This document shows, piece after piece, positions 22,042 to 33,041 of a stretch of DNA of 64,000 nt. Made by a program: the position numbers and the translations under genes. Below the pieces are notes generated by a model. It saw only the letters and a list, made by a program, of their open reading frames with translations. It did no database searches and had not been told where the DNA came from. The first letter of the stretch is position 1, and each line of letters starts with the position of its first letter. Source of the stretch: Cystobasidiopsis lactophilus (taxonomy: Eukaryota > Basidiomycota > Agaricostilbomycetes > Agaricostilbales > Chionosphaeraceae); contig BCIO01000002.1 of NCBI GenBank assembly GCA_001599975.1, positions 3,421,883-3,485,882 of the forward strand, given 5' to 3'.

Positions 22042-22637
22042 CGGTCGACGAGCGCTTCCGGGTGGAGTGAACCCACAGCTCCATTAACTGCCTGCCGACA
22101 CAGTGCTATGGTCCAACCTGGTGAGTACACCTTTGTTGGTGCGAAGCGCGTTTGACGCGTGAGGCCTTCGCAGATATCCAGCAATGCCACAGGTTGACGT
22201 CGCCACAGCACCCCTTCTCTTCTTGCAACACTCGTCAGAAGGTGTGACCTATCGGCAGGGAAGGCGACAGAATCAGTGGACGGCCGAAATCAATGAAGAG
22301 AGGCATGTCGCCGGACCTGGCCCGACGACATTGCCAGCTCGAAACCCAAGCAGGACCGCTCATGTATCATCCCAGTAGCACTGGCTAGCTTGTACCGATG
22401 TCCGAGCTGCTTGCATCAAGCCAGAAGCGGGCGGCGCCTCGTGCAAAGATTCAGAACTTGCGTTCTCGTCCTTGTCCCCAGCCCGCCAGCCCACTACAGC
22501 CAGCCCGCCTTCGTTCTCGCCCCGTCTGAGGATACCAGGTTTCGAGATGGATGCGTAGCAGTTGCATTCGTGGGATGCCAGCAGTCTTTTGATACCCCCG
22601 CGGCCGGCCACCAAGGCGAGGACAAAGCTCATTTAAC
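22042..22637. other. Intergenic / 5' region of the Upa2-like gene
   Basis: No convincing gene. A GT-AG pair near 22121-22174 could be a 5' UTR intron of the next gene, but nothing confirms it. Confidence 0.4.
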
Positions 22638-25600
22638 ATGAATCCCGCCAGCGCGCCCTTCCTGCCTCGAAAGCCCTCTATACCTTCTGATTCGTACTTC
22701 AACTTGCCCGTTCTGCCTGCGCTCCCGCAGCTGGCGGGTGTGGGCGCGCCATTCGCTTCCAATGCCTCGCTTCGGTCGGTCAGCAGCCCAGCCTACAACC
22801 CGGCCACCCTGCCAGGCGCCTTGACCAAGATGCAGCGTGCAGCGTCCCATTCACCCAGTCCGTCTGTAGCAAGAGTTCTGCCGTCGCTGTCGCTGGTTAC
22901 GCAGCCCGTCTTGTCGAGCAGGAGCCTCTCGAGCGCACTGCTTGCAACCAAGTCCGCCCTCCCAGCCACTCCCAGTCGGCCTTCGCTCTCGCCCACCCCG
23001 TCTGCTTTCACAGCGCAAGGCCTGCCGGCCAAGCGGAAGATGGTCATCAAGCCGCCGAATGAAGCAAATGGCTTGTGGACGCGGATGGCATTGGACGACG
23101 CCACGGTGGACTGGGTGGACAGCGACGGGCTGGAGACGACGACAAAGGAACCCTCAGAAGAGGAGCAGAACCCCTCTGGCGGATTGCCCCCGTCCATGTG
23201 CGTTTCAGAAGCAATGTTACGAAGTGTGTCGGTGCTGAAGCCTCCAACTTGCCGCGAACAGAGACATCTACCTGCCCGGTCAAGGAGCTTGGATCGAGCT
23301 GATCCAAGAGACACTCGAAGCTAGGCGACAGGCAGGGCTCAATGCTATGGACGCTGTGAGTGCCGCCCAATCCGCCTGGTCCGCGGGAGCCTGGCTCACA
23401 ACAGCGAGCGCAGTTGCCGCCCGACATCTTGGCCACTAAGCTCAACGACATTCTTTTGCACTCTCCAGCCCTAAGCGCACAGTCCGGCTGGGGCGGTCTG
23501 CCCGCGGCCGTTGGGTCGCAGCACCACTTGCTCCCACCGTCACCCTTCTTCCGCACCAACTCGGCTCTGACCACACCCTCAACCCACTCGCTCTCGGCCT
23601 CGCCCTCTCCGAACCCGCCCCCAAAACCGCTGCCACCCATGCTGAACCCGGCGGCGCCAGCGTTCACTTTCAGCCTTAATGCGACGCTTGGCGCCTCAAC
23701 GGCCAACTTAAACCCTGCTGCGCCCTCTTTCGAGTTTACGCCGTCTAAAGCTCCCTTGCTAGGCTCTCCTCCTGCTGCTTCAGAGGCGAGCGAAGATGCT
23801 AGCTTCTTCGTCTATCCTGCCAAGTCGGCGGCGGAGCTGTCTGTCAGCGAATTGAAGGCCGGGCTGGGCATCGACTCCGAGCAGGAGGACTTGGTCACCA
23901 ATCCGTCCGAGGAAGGGTCGCACGCTCCCGACGGCTCTGGCCACCGCCGCGAAGAGTCGTACACCACCGGCTCGTCCGACGACCAATACGATTCGGACGC
24001 CGACTCGTCGGCCTCTTCAGACGCCAGGCACCCTCGGTTGAAGCCACCGTCACACCGGTCGGCTGGGTCGTCGTTCAGCTCGCAGCGCTTGGCGAACCGA
24101 GACAACTGGATGCAGGACGCCATGTCAAACTTGGGACATTCGCCCGACGTCAGCTCCAACATGCGCCTTCCATCCCAGCGCCCCGTGTCTTCGGATCTGA
24201 ATGCGGCGGCCAAGCCGTTTGTCATGGGCGAACGGCGAGCCACCTTTGGCGCTCTGCCACTCCGCCATGGCTCTCAGCTCTCCAACTCCAGCTTCGACGC
24301 CGCCAGATCCGACCAGCAGCACTCCAAGTCAAAGCCATCTCAAGTTTGGCTATCGGGAAGCGACTTCCTTGCACCCTCCCAGCAGTCCAAGGCCAGCAGT
24401 AAGGAAGATGTGGAGGCGTACAAGGCGAAAATGCGGACCTTCAAGTTTCCGTCTCCGGAATCGCAGCGCGAGATGGCCGAGATTGCGTTTGCTGAGACGG
24501 CGCCGGCCCGCAACCGAGCGGCCGCCCAGTCGGGCGCGTCGACCAGCACCACCTTGCCGCCCCGAACGCCCAAGTCTGCGCCTCTGGACCAGCGTTACGC
24601 TACAATTGGAAGACATTCTATGCGTCCAACCGGCTTGGAAGGCTCATTCGATGGCGCCCAGGCGGAAGCCGAGGGCCCGGTGGACACTTTTTCGCCGCCT
24701 TCCCGAGAGCGCCTGCCGTTGCCGTCGTACAACAGCGCTGAGTTCCAGCACCACCACACTGGGCAGCGATCGATGGACGACATCGCTCTTCCCACCATTA
24801 GCCGGACCAGCAGCAAAGCCGTCCTGCTGCAACCCAAAAAGCGATCGAAACTGCACGACGTGAGTGCCTGTCTTTTGATCTTCGTAAACTCTCGTTGATA
24901 AGAATATCTTCTGCACAGACCGGCCCCTCATACGGGTCTTCTTTGCACCTGACGGATCTGGAAGACGAAGTGACGGATCTGGAAGACGAAGATGACGTTG
25001 ACAGCCTTTCGCCCTCTCACCGCTCGCAAGACTCCGTATCATCTTCGTGGCGCACTTTTGAAGCTCTACTCGATGCGAAGCTCAATGAGTTGCGCGAAGA
25101 CCTCACCGGTTTCCAAACGTTGAAGGCCGATGTCGACTCGCTGAAGCGGGATGCCTTGCTTGACGCTCTTCTGGCTCGATTGGAGACAAAGATGGGAGAA
25201 TGGGCGCCGGCGACCCGTTCCGACGTCGACCAGGCTGGTTGGGTGGACGTCATTCGCAAAGCCGTTCAGGAAGCGGCCAACCCAGCTCTTGGCGCCCCTT
25301 CCCCGAGCTCAGTCGTGCTTTCGAAAGAAGACAAACAAGAGCTGGTGCGGAACTTCCTGCAAGCGCTGCCGGCGCAATTATCGGACGACCGATTGACGCA
25401 AATTCACGACCACCTGCAAGCGCTGGTCAGAAGCGGACAAAGTCCCGCTCCCTCTCACTCCCGAGTGCCTTCTTTCGATGCCCAGGCGCTCATTCACCAC
25501 ACTACGGATGCCATGATGGGCAAAAGTGCCGAACTTCAGAAGAGTCTGGTGGCGGAAGTCCTCGAAAGTCTGAAGCCCGCCTTGGCCGACGTCAACAAGG

Positions 25601-26787
25601 ACCTGGCCGCGAGAGAACACCCTTCGAAGCTCTTCATAGACGCGCTGCAGACTTACAACGACCAACTTTTGACCGGCCTCATCGCCCATTTGGATGCCAA
25701 CCGAGAACGCGGCGTCAGCCATCTTGTCGCCCAGACCGAAAGGGCGCTCGCTCCCTTGATCCAGACCTTCGAGTCTGACAAAAAGTTTCACGAATTCAGG
25801 TCTGACCGATTGGCGAACAAGCAAGAAGACCTTAATCAGCAAATCGTCAATATGGAGGAACGCCTACAATCTACGCTAAACGCCGTCCACCAAAGCCTTG
25901 CCGAGAGCATTAGTACCTCCACTCCTTCGCGACCAGACGAGGAAGAGATCACCACCCTCCGGACTAAACTTTTGACAACCCAGTCGGAGAACGACGAGCT
26001 GCAAAGCCAGGTCGCCCGCCTTGAAACGCGCCTGGAAGACTCCGAAGCGATCCGAAGAGAGCAAATTTCGGCTTTCGGCCTGCACACCAGCCAATTTGCA
26101 GAGCTCCAAGGCCGAGTGAAGGCCTTGGAGGTTGACCTCAGGGCTGCCCACAACGAAACGCTGCGGGTCCAGGCCGAGGGCGATCAGGCTCGACGCGATG
26201 CAAACACTCTTCAAGCCGAGCTAGCCCGAACGACAGACTCTGCTGGCCTGAGGCGCCACCAGGACGAGAGGCTGGCGTGGGAGGCTCAGCGGGCTTTGTT
26301 GGAGAAGCAGCTTTCGGCCAAGGTATGTTCCTGTGCATATATCAAATCACACACCCTGCTGATACCATCTACACAGGACGAGGACATTGCCAGCTTGCTG
26401 CTTGCTGCCGGCCGTCAGCAGGACTTGGCAGCCCGATTGCAAGAAAGCCAGGCAGTCGAAGGCACCCTTCGCGACGACATGGCCGAACTCGAAAGCGACC
26501 TGATGGACCTCAAAGTCAGCATCACCAGAGAACTTCAAGAGGGTGCTACCCGAGTTTCTGTGGCCAACGAGCGCATCAACGAGCTGGTGGCGGAGAACAA
26601 ACGCCTCTATTTGAAGGTTGTCTCTGCCTCCCTCGACCTCTCGGAATTTGGGCCACACATCTATGCCGACGTTACGCTGGGCGACGACGAGTCCCTCTTC
26701 ACCATGATGATCCCAGAGTCAACGACCTGGCCCAGCAGCGAAGCGTCCGTCGCGCTCTCAAAGTCAGAGGATGGCTGGTGGTCTTGA
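22638..26787 (+). CDS. Putative Upa2-like endosomal mRNA transport scaffold
   Basis: Five exons (22638-23197, 23262-23355, 23405-24859, 24919-26322, 26377-26787) join to 1307 residues. The N-terminal half is a disordered Ser/Pro-rich region. Three PAM2-like motifs (the peptide that binds the MLLE domain of poly(A)-binding protein) are visible: MNPASAPFLP at residue 1, LNPAAPAFTF near 298 and LNPAAPSFEF near 320. The core LN-P-x-A-x-x-F fits; the last position is Phe instead of Pro in two. A long coiled coil runs from about residue 960 to 1260, and the protein ends SEDGWWS. Multiple PAM2 motifs, C-terminal coiled coil and terminal GWW are the published hallmarks of Ustilago maydis Upa2. The N-terminal block WIELIQETLEARRQ may be part of a conserved domain. 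Identity is inferred from architecture, not alignment. Confidence 0.7.
24951..24992 (+). repeat. 21-bp tandem repeat, two copies, coding
   Basis: GACGGATCTGGAAGACGAAG plus one base is repeated directly (24951-24971 and 24972-24992) inside the Upa2-like gene. It encodes two copies of a TDLEDE-type acidic peptide. The unit is a multiple of three, so the frame is kept. Confidence 0.85.
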
Positions 26788-27120
26788 CCCTTCCTTGACT
26801 TTTCACACCGCACAGTGAGTACGCCTCCCTCCAGCCTCGATGTCATATGCCAAACACTGAATACACCGCCGCAGAAACATGCTCATGATCTTGCCCACGA
26901 CGCCTCACATTTTATGCCCTTTTCCCCTTTTGCACACGTATAGATACCTCCTTACCATCCGTAATTACCATGCACTCGATACAGAACACCATCGCATCCT
27001 CGCATAGCTGCTGCAACAGTTTCGGGGGTACCACTTGCGAAATCAAAACAACAGAAGCTCGAAGTTCGAGCTCGACCCTTGTTCCGGTGCAACCGCCCTG
27101 CCCTCGACTGAGCACCCACC
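26788..27120. other. Intergenic, TOP2 promoter region
   Basis: 333 bp between the Upa2-like stop and the TOP2 start. No coding signal. Confidence 0.45.
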
Positions 27121-30100
27121 ATGAGCTCGAGCGAGGACGACTTCTCGGCCAGCGACAGCGGCAGTGACTTTGACGAGGCGCCAAAGCCTAAGAAGGCACC
27201 TGCCAAGGTTGGCGCTCGCTCCCTTGTTTATCTGCCTGCTTGAGCTCACGCGCAGGCTCCCAGGGCGTTCCCAAGGCCGCGCCAAAGCCCAAGGCTGCTC
27301 CCAAAGCTGCCGCAGCCAAGCCCAAGGCCGCACCCAAAGCTACGAAGGCCGTGCCCAAGAAGAAGAAGTCGCCTTTGGAGAGCCTCGACGGCAACGAGGG
27401 CTCCGACGTGGCCATGGACGACGCCGGTAACGACAGCATGGACGTAGACACTGACGATGACCAGCCTGCAAAGGCCAAGAAGGCTCCGGCTGGCAAGAAG
27501 TCGGCCAGCGAACAATACCAGAAGGTGGGCCCCTCTCTTGCTTTGTTTTGCAAGGTCGGAAGCACTACCCTGACACTCGGCCGTGCCAATGCAACAGCTC
27601 TCTCAACTCGAGCACGTCCTCAAGAGGCCGGACACCTACATTGGCAGCATCGAGGCCATTACCCACACCATGTGGGTCTTCGACAAGGCGACGTCGCTCA
27701 TGTCCTATCGCCCGACGACGTACGTCCCTGGCTTCTTCAAGATTTTTGACGAGATCCTGGTCAACGCCGCTGACAACAAGGTGAGCCTGGAGCCTGCCTC
27801 GTTTCTTCGTGTTGACCGGGCGCTGATCCACGAGCGCCAAACGCCAGCAAAACGACCCCAACATGAACCAGCTCAAGGTGACCATCGACAAAGAGAAGGG
27901 GATCATCACGGTCTACAACAACGGCCTGGGCATTCCCATCGAGATCCACTCCAAGGAAAAGGTCTACATCCCGGAGCTCATCTTCGGCACGCTCTTGACC
28001 TCCTCGAACTACGACGACGACCAGAAGAAGACCACCGGCGGTCGCAACGGCTACGGCGCCAAGCTGACCAACATTTACTCCAAGAGCTTCACCGTCGAGA
28101 CGGCCGACCGCAAGTCCGGCCAAAAGTTCGCAATGACCTGGAAGAACAACATGGGCACCAAAGGCGCACCCAAGATCACCGACAACTCAAAAGACGAGGA
28201 GTTCACCAAGATCACCTTCCAGCCTGACTTCGGCCGGTTTGGCATGACCGGCATCGACGATGACACCGAGGCTCTTCTCATGAAGCGTGTCTACGACAGT
28301 GAGTTGTCGTCCACAAATTCATTTAGCTCGCCCGTCTCATCGGGTGCTTAGTGGCGGGCACGGTCAAGAAGTGCAAGATTTACCTCAATGGCGCCTGCTT
28401 GTCCACCAAGATCAAGAGCTTCAAGAACTACGTCGAGATGTACGCCAACGCTGCGCGCGACATCCAGACCGGCGGGGCCTCGTCCTTGGTTGGCGCCAGT
28501 CCCTCTGGCCGCGCTGCGAACGCCGGCCCGCCCATCTTCGTCGAGGTCGTTTCCGACCGCTGGGAGATTGCCTTCACTCCGTCGGACGGCCAATTCTCGC
28601 AGGTCTCCTTTGTCAACAACATTGCCACCACCAAGGGCGGCACCCACGTTGAATACGTCGCCAAGCAGGTCGTCGAGGCCATCGCGGCGGTCGTCGAGAA
28701 GAAGAACAAGGCCACCAAGCTCAAGCCGCACCAGATCAAGCAGCACATCTGGGTCTTCGTCAACTGTTTGATTGAGAATCCCTCGTTCGACTCGCAAACC
28801 AAGGAGAACATGACCTTGGCGGCCTCCAAGTTCGGCAGCAAGTTCAAGATCTCGGATGACTTCACGAAGCGAAGCAAGTCGCCACCTTCCCCTGTTAGTT
28901 GACTTTTGCTCATTGCTGTGAGATCTAGTCATCAAATCTGGCGTCGTCGAGAACGTCTTGTCCTTCGCCAAGTTCAAGCTGGACCAGACTTTGAAAAAGA
29001 CGGATGGCTCAAAGCGATCTAGGTTCGTATTGCTTCCTGTTTACCATGCAAGGACGAGAGACTGATTCGCTGCGTGCTTCATTAGAATTACCGGCATATC
29101 CAAACTCGATGACGCCAACAAGGCAGGCTCCAGCGAAGGCTACAAGTGCACTCTCATCCTGACCGAAGGTGACTCGGCCAAGGCTTTGGCTGTGGCCGGC
29201 ATTGGCCACATCGGCCGCGACTACTACGGCGTCTTCCCCCTTCGTGGCAAGCTGCTCAACGTCCGAGAAGCCAACGGCAAGAGCTTGACCGAGAACGTCG
29301 AGATCCAAGCCCTCAAGCAGATCATGGGTCTGCAACACAACCACATCTACAAGAACACCAAGGGCTTGCGATATGGCCATTTGATGATCATGACCGATCA
29401 GGTGCGTTTCATCTCTACGGCGAAGGTGGCCTATCGACGAGGCTCACGAATGTGGGAGCGCAGGATCACGATGGCTCGCACATCAAGGGCCTCATCATCA
29501 ACTACTTCGACTTCTTCTACCCGTCGCTCTTGAAGTGCCCAGACTTCCTGATCGAGTTCATCACGCCAATCGTCAAGGTCACCAAGGGCAAGAAGGAGAA
29601 GACGTTCTTCACCCTGCCAGAGTACGAAAACTGGAAGGAGGAGAACGACGGGGGCCGAGGCTGGGTCTCCAAGTACTACAAGGTGTGTTGGGTTTTCACC
29701 TTCGCTGCGTATGGGCCTTCCTAAACCAGATGCCACAGGGTTTGGGTACTTCTACCGCCGCGGACGCCAAGAAGTACTTCAGCGATATGACGACGCATCG
29801 CCTGGCCTTCGACACTTGCAACGATGACGACCGGCAACTGATCGACATGGCATTCAGCAAGAAGCGCATCGAGGACCGCAAGGAGTGGCTTCGGCAGCAT
29901 GTGCCCGGCACCTACCTCGACCACTCGGTCAAGACCATCCCCATGGCCAACTTCATCAACCAGGAGCTCATCTTGTTCTCCATCGCCGATTGCGCCCGCT
30001 CGATCCCTTCGGTCATCGACGGCTTCAAGACTGGCCAGCGCAAGGTTCTCTTCGGCTGCTTCAAGCGCAAGCTTAAGAAGGAGATTAAGGTGGCCCAGTT

Positions 30101-32545
30101 GGTCGGATACATCGCTGAGCACTCGGCATACCACCACGGTGAGACTTCGCTGGCTGGCACCATCGTCGGCCTGGCGCAGAGCTTTGTTGGCTCGAACAAC
30201 GTCAACTTGCTGGACCCCAATGGCCAATTCGGCACCCGAATCGCGGTACGTGCCTTTCTATATGGATTGCTACATCTGAACCTCACATGGGCTTGTGCTA
30301 TTCGCAGGGCGGAAAAGATGCTGCCAGCCCTCGTTACATCTTCACTAATTTGAGCAAGCTGGCGCGCTGCATCTTCCATCCGGCCGACGACCCGCTTCTC
30401 ACCTACCTCAACGACGACGGCCAGTCGATCGAGCCCGAGTGGTATCTTCCTATTCTGCCCATGATCCTGGTCAATGGCTCTGATGGTATCGGCACCGGCT
30501 GGTCGTCCTCAATCCCCAATTTCAACCCCGAGGACATCGTCGCCAACCTCAAGCGCCGCCTCAACGACGAGGACACAGAGCCGATGGAGCCTTGGTTCCG
30601 CGGCTTCGACGGCCCTATCGACAAGGTGGTCGAGAAGAGCGTCGAGAAGTACATTTGCAAGGGCTTGTGGGAAATGGTGGACGCCGACACCCTGAAGATC
30701 AACGAGTTGCCCATCCGCGTCTGGACCCAGCCTTACAAGGACATGCTCGAATCGTGGACCCAGACCAGCGACAAGCTTCCGCACGCCTTGATCAAGGACT
30801 ACAAGGAGCACCACACAGAGACGACCGTCAGCTTCACCATCACCTTGACCGGCGCCGGCAAGGACCTCGTCAAGTCGGAAGGCGTGGAGAAGGCGTTCAA
30901 GCTCACCTCGTCCCTCAGCACATCGAATATGGTCTGCTTCGACCTGAACGGCAAGATCAAGAAGTACGCTACAGCCGAGCTCATCTTGAACGACTTCTTC
31001 GACTTGCGAATGGACAAGTACTATTCGCGCAAGGCAAGGGTTTTCTCGCTCACCATCTTTGTGCTTGCCGAGCCTGACGTCCATCTCAGGAGCACCTGCT
31101 CAACGAGATGCAAGCCATTCACGACCGCCTCTCCAACCAGGCTCGTTTCATCAAGGCTGTCAACGACGGCACGCTCAAGATCAGCAAGCGACCAAAGGCA
31201 GACATCGTCGCCGACATGCGCGCCCAAGGCTACATGCCCATCCCCAAGCTGCCCAAGAAGCTCGATACGGAGGGTGCGGAAGCTGTCGATGGCAACTATG
31301 ATAGCGAAGAAGAAGTGGACGCAGCGTACGCCGGCGGCGCCAAAGACTCAGGTCAGTGGCGTCCTGATAGCGTTTGCGCCATGTCTCATCGATGGTATCT
31401 AGACTTTGACTACTGCCTCAATATGTCGTTGAGCTCGCTCACCAAGGAGAAGGTGGCCAAGCTGGAGGCCGAAAAGGCTGATCAAGATCAAAAGTACGTT
31501 TTTAGCGGTCCCGTTTATTCACGTGTTTGCTCTATAACAAGATTGGCTGCCAGGATCCAAGACCTGTCCGTCAAGTCTCCCAAGGACTTGTGGCATGCCG
31601 ATCTTGATGCTGTGGGTCTCTTGAACCACAACGTGGAGCGATGTGGCTGATTGTCTGTCTTACTCGTCAGTTCTTGGTCGAATGGCGCGAGGTCATCTCT
31701 AGCGATCGCGCAATTCACTCTGCTGCCAAGGCACACGCTGCCAAGGGCAAAAGCAAGGCTTCCAAGAAAGCGGCGTACTCGGACACTGAAGACGACGATG
31801 TTGGTTTCACCACCTCCTCAGGAGCGAAATATTTTTGACCACTCTTCCTCACAGGATTTTGTCGTCTCTCAACCACGCAAGCGCACCCCGATCAAGAAGA
31901 AGGCGCCGGCCGCTTCTTCTCAGGTCGCCAAGCCGCAGGGCTCTTCTCAGGCCACCGTCATTGCGACAGTTGGGGCCATGTCTCTCGACTCGGAAACCGA
32001 AAGCGGGTCGACCAGTGCTGCTAGCGCTGCTAGTGGCGCTGGGACCAAAAAGAAGCGCAGCTCCCCTGCCGTCAAGAAGCCGCCCGCGAAGCGAGTCAAG
32101 CAGGTGGGCGATTCCGCTTTGGCTCCCTTTGACCCGCACTTCCTAACGGGATCCGCAACAGGCCATCTCTGACTCGGATTCTGAAGATGACGACGACTTT
32201 ACGATTGACCTGAACGCGACGGTCAAGAAACCGGCGGCCAAGAAGATGGTGGGCGGCATGAAGGCTAAGCCTACCTCGTCCAAGGCTCCCGAAGACTTGA
32301 CGCCCGTCAAGGCCAAAGCCAAGCCAAAGGCCAAGGCCGTCAGCCTGGACGACAGTGACGACGACTTCTCTGTGGTGGCATCTCCCACCCGCTCCCGCTC
32401 CAACTCGGTTTCCGACGCCACCGACGACTCCCAAGCCCGCCGCCAGCGCACCGCTCGCCAAGCCACCCAGAAGAAGACGACCTATGTAGACATCTCTGAC
32501 GATGATGAGGAGGAGGCCAACTCGGATGAGTCCGACTCCGACTAG
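27121..32545 (+). CDS. TOP2: DNA topoisomerase II
   Basis: Type IIA topoisomerase passing one duplex through another; needed for chromosome segregation. Roughly a dozen introns. It starts MSSSEDDFSASDSGSDFDEA followed by an Ala/Lys/Pro-rich tail, then the GHKL ATPase with LKRPDTYIGSIE, EILVNAADNK, GLGIPIEIH and GGRNGYGAKLTNIYS. The TOPRIM domain has LTEGDSAKALAVAG, LRGKLLNVREA and DQDHDGSHIKGL. The catalytic Tyr is in GGKDAASPRYIFTNL (codon 30335-30337). The C-terminal region is charged and Ser-rich (DSDDDFSVVASPTRSRS), ending SDESDSD. An intron at 28874-28928 probably begins GCAAGT, restoring DDFTKRIIKSGVVENVL. Length is about 1,450-1,500 residues, normal for fungal TOP2. Confidence 0.95.
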
Positions 32546-33041
32546 ACCCGATTTCGTACTTCTATGGGCACTCTCGCATGACCCCCTGTACTATGCACTA
32601 TTCCAATCTGTACTGCAACCTGTCCATCCGGGGAGCATCTTAGCCGGCAGGATCGCCGGCTGATGTGCCCTCCCGGAGGTTTGGGGAGCCCCGCTTTCTG
32701 TTCTTTCTCCGCTCGAGGTCAACAAGGTGACATCGGCTTCTAACGAAAGTCATCTGCTTAGGCGGTGTCTGCTGCCAACTACCACCAAACCCAACGCAGT
32801 CGAACCAACGAGCAGGCCAGCTCGCCCCCGTCCCGCACTGCCGTTTCCGTCGCCGTTCGTTTGAATTGCCTTCTGGCGAAGTTGGCGGCTTTGGCGTCCA
32901 CTTGACGCTTGTTGAAAGCAAGGAAGAGTAGCACAGCACTCTCAGGGTTGCTGCAAGTGTAGGCAGCCGGAAGCAGAGCGACAAAAGAACGCCCAACCGA
33001 AGATCTGCTCTCGCTACCCCAACTTTCAGTTCGACACCTTG
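32546..33041. promoter_or_regulatory. Upstream region of the C2H2/Zn2Cys6 gene, duplicated at 38 kb
   Basis: Promoter-side DNA between TOP2 and the transcription factor. Parts of it recur around 38055-38520, for example a near-identical stretch with GCAAGTGTAGGCAGCCGGAA about 90 bp before the start codon in both copies. The duplication continues into exon 1. Confidence 0.7.

Noticed and set aside
24951-24992. A minisatellite locus in the Upa2-like gene
   Set aside because: Only two copies of the 21-bp unit are present, so it is recorded as a short coding duplication.
26617-26787. An intron near the end of the Upa2-like gene giving a different C-terminus
   Set aside because: No phase-compatible splice pair was found, and the unspliced frame ends in the meaningful GWW motif.
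27581-28230. A 214-codon plus-strand frame overlapping TOP2
   Set aside because: Shifted frame of the TOP2 ATPase exons.
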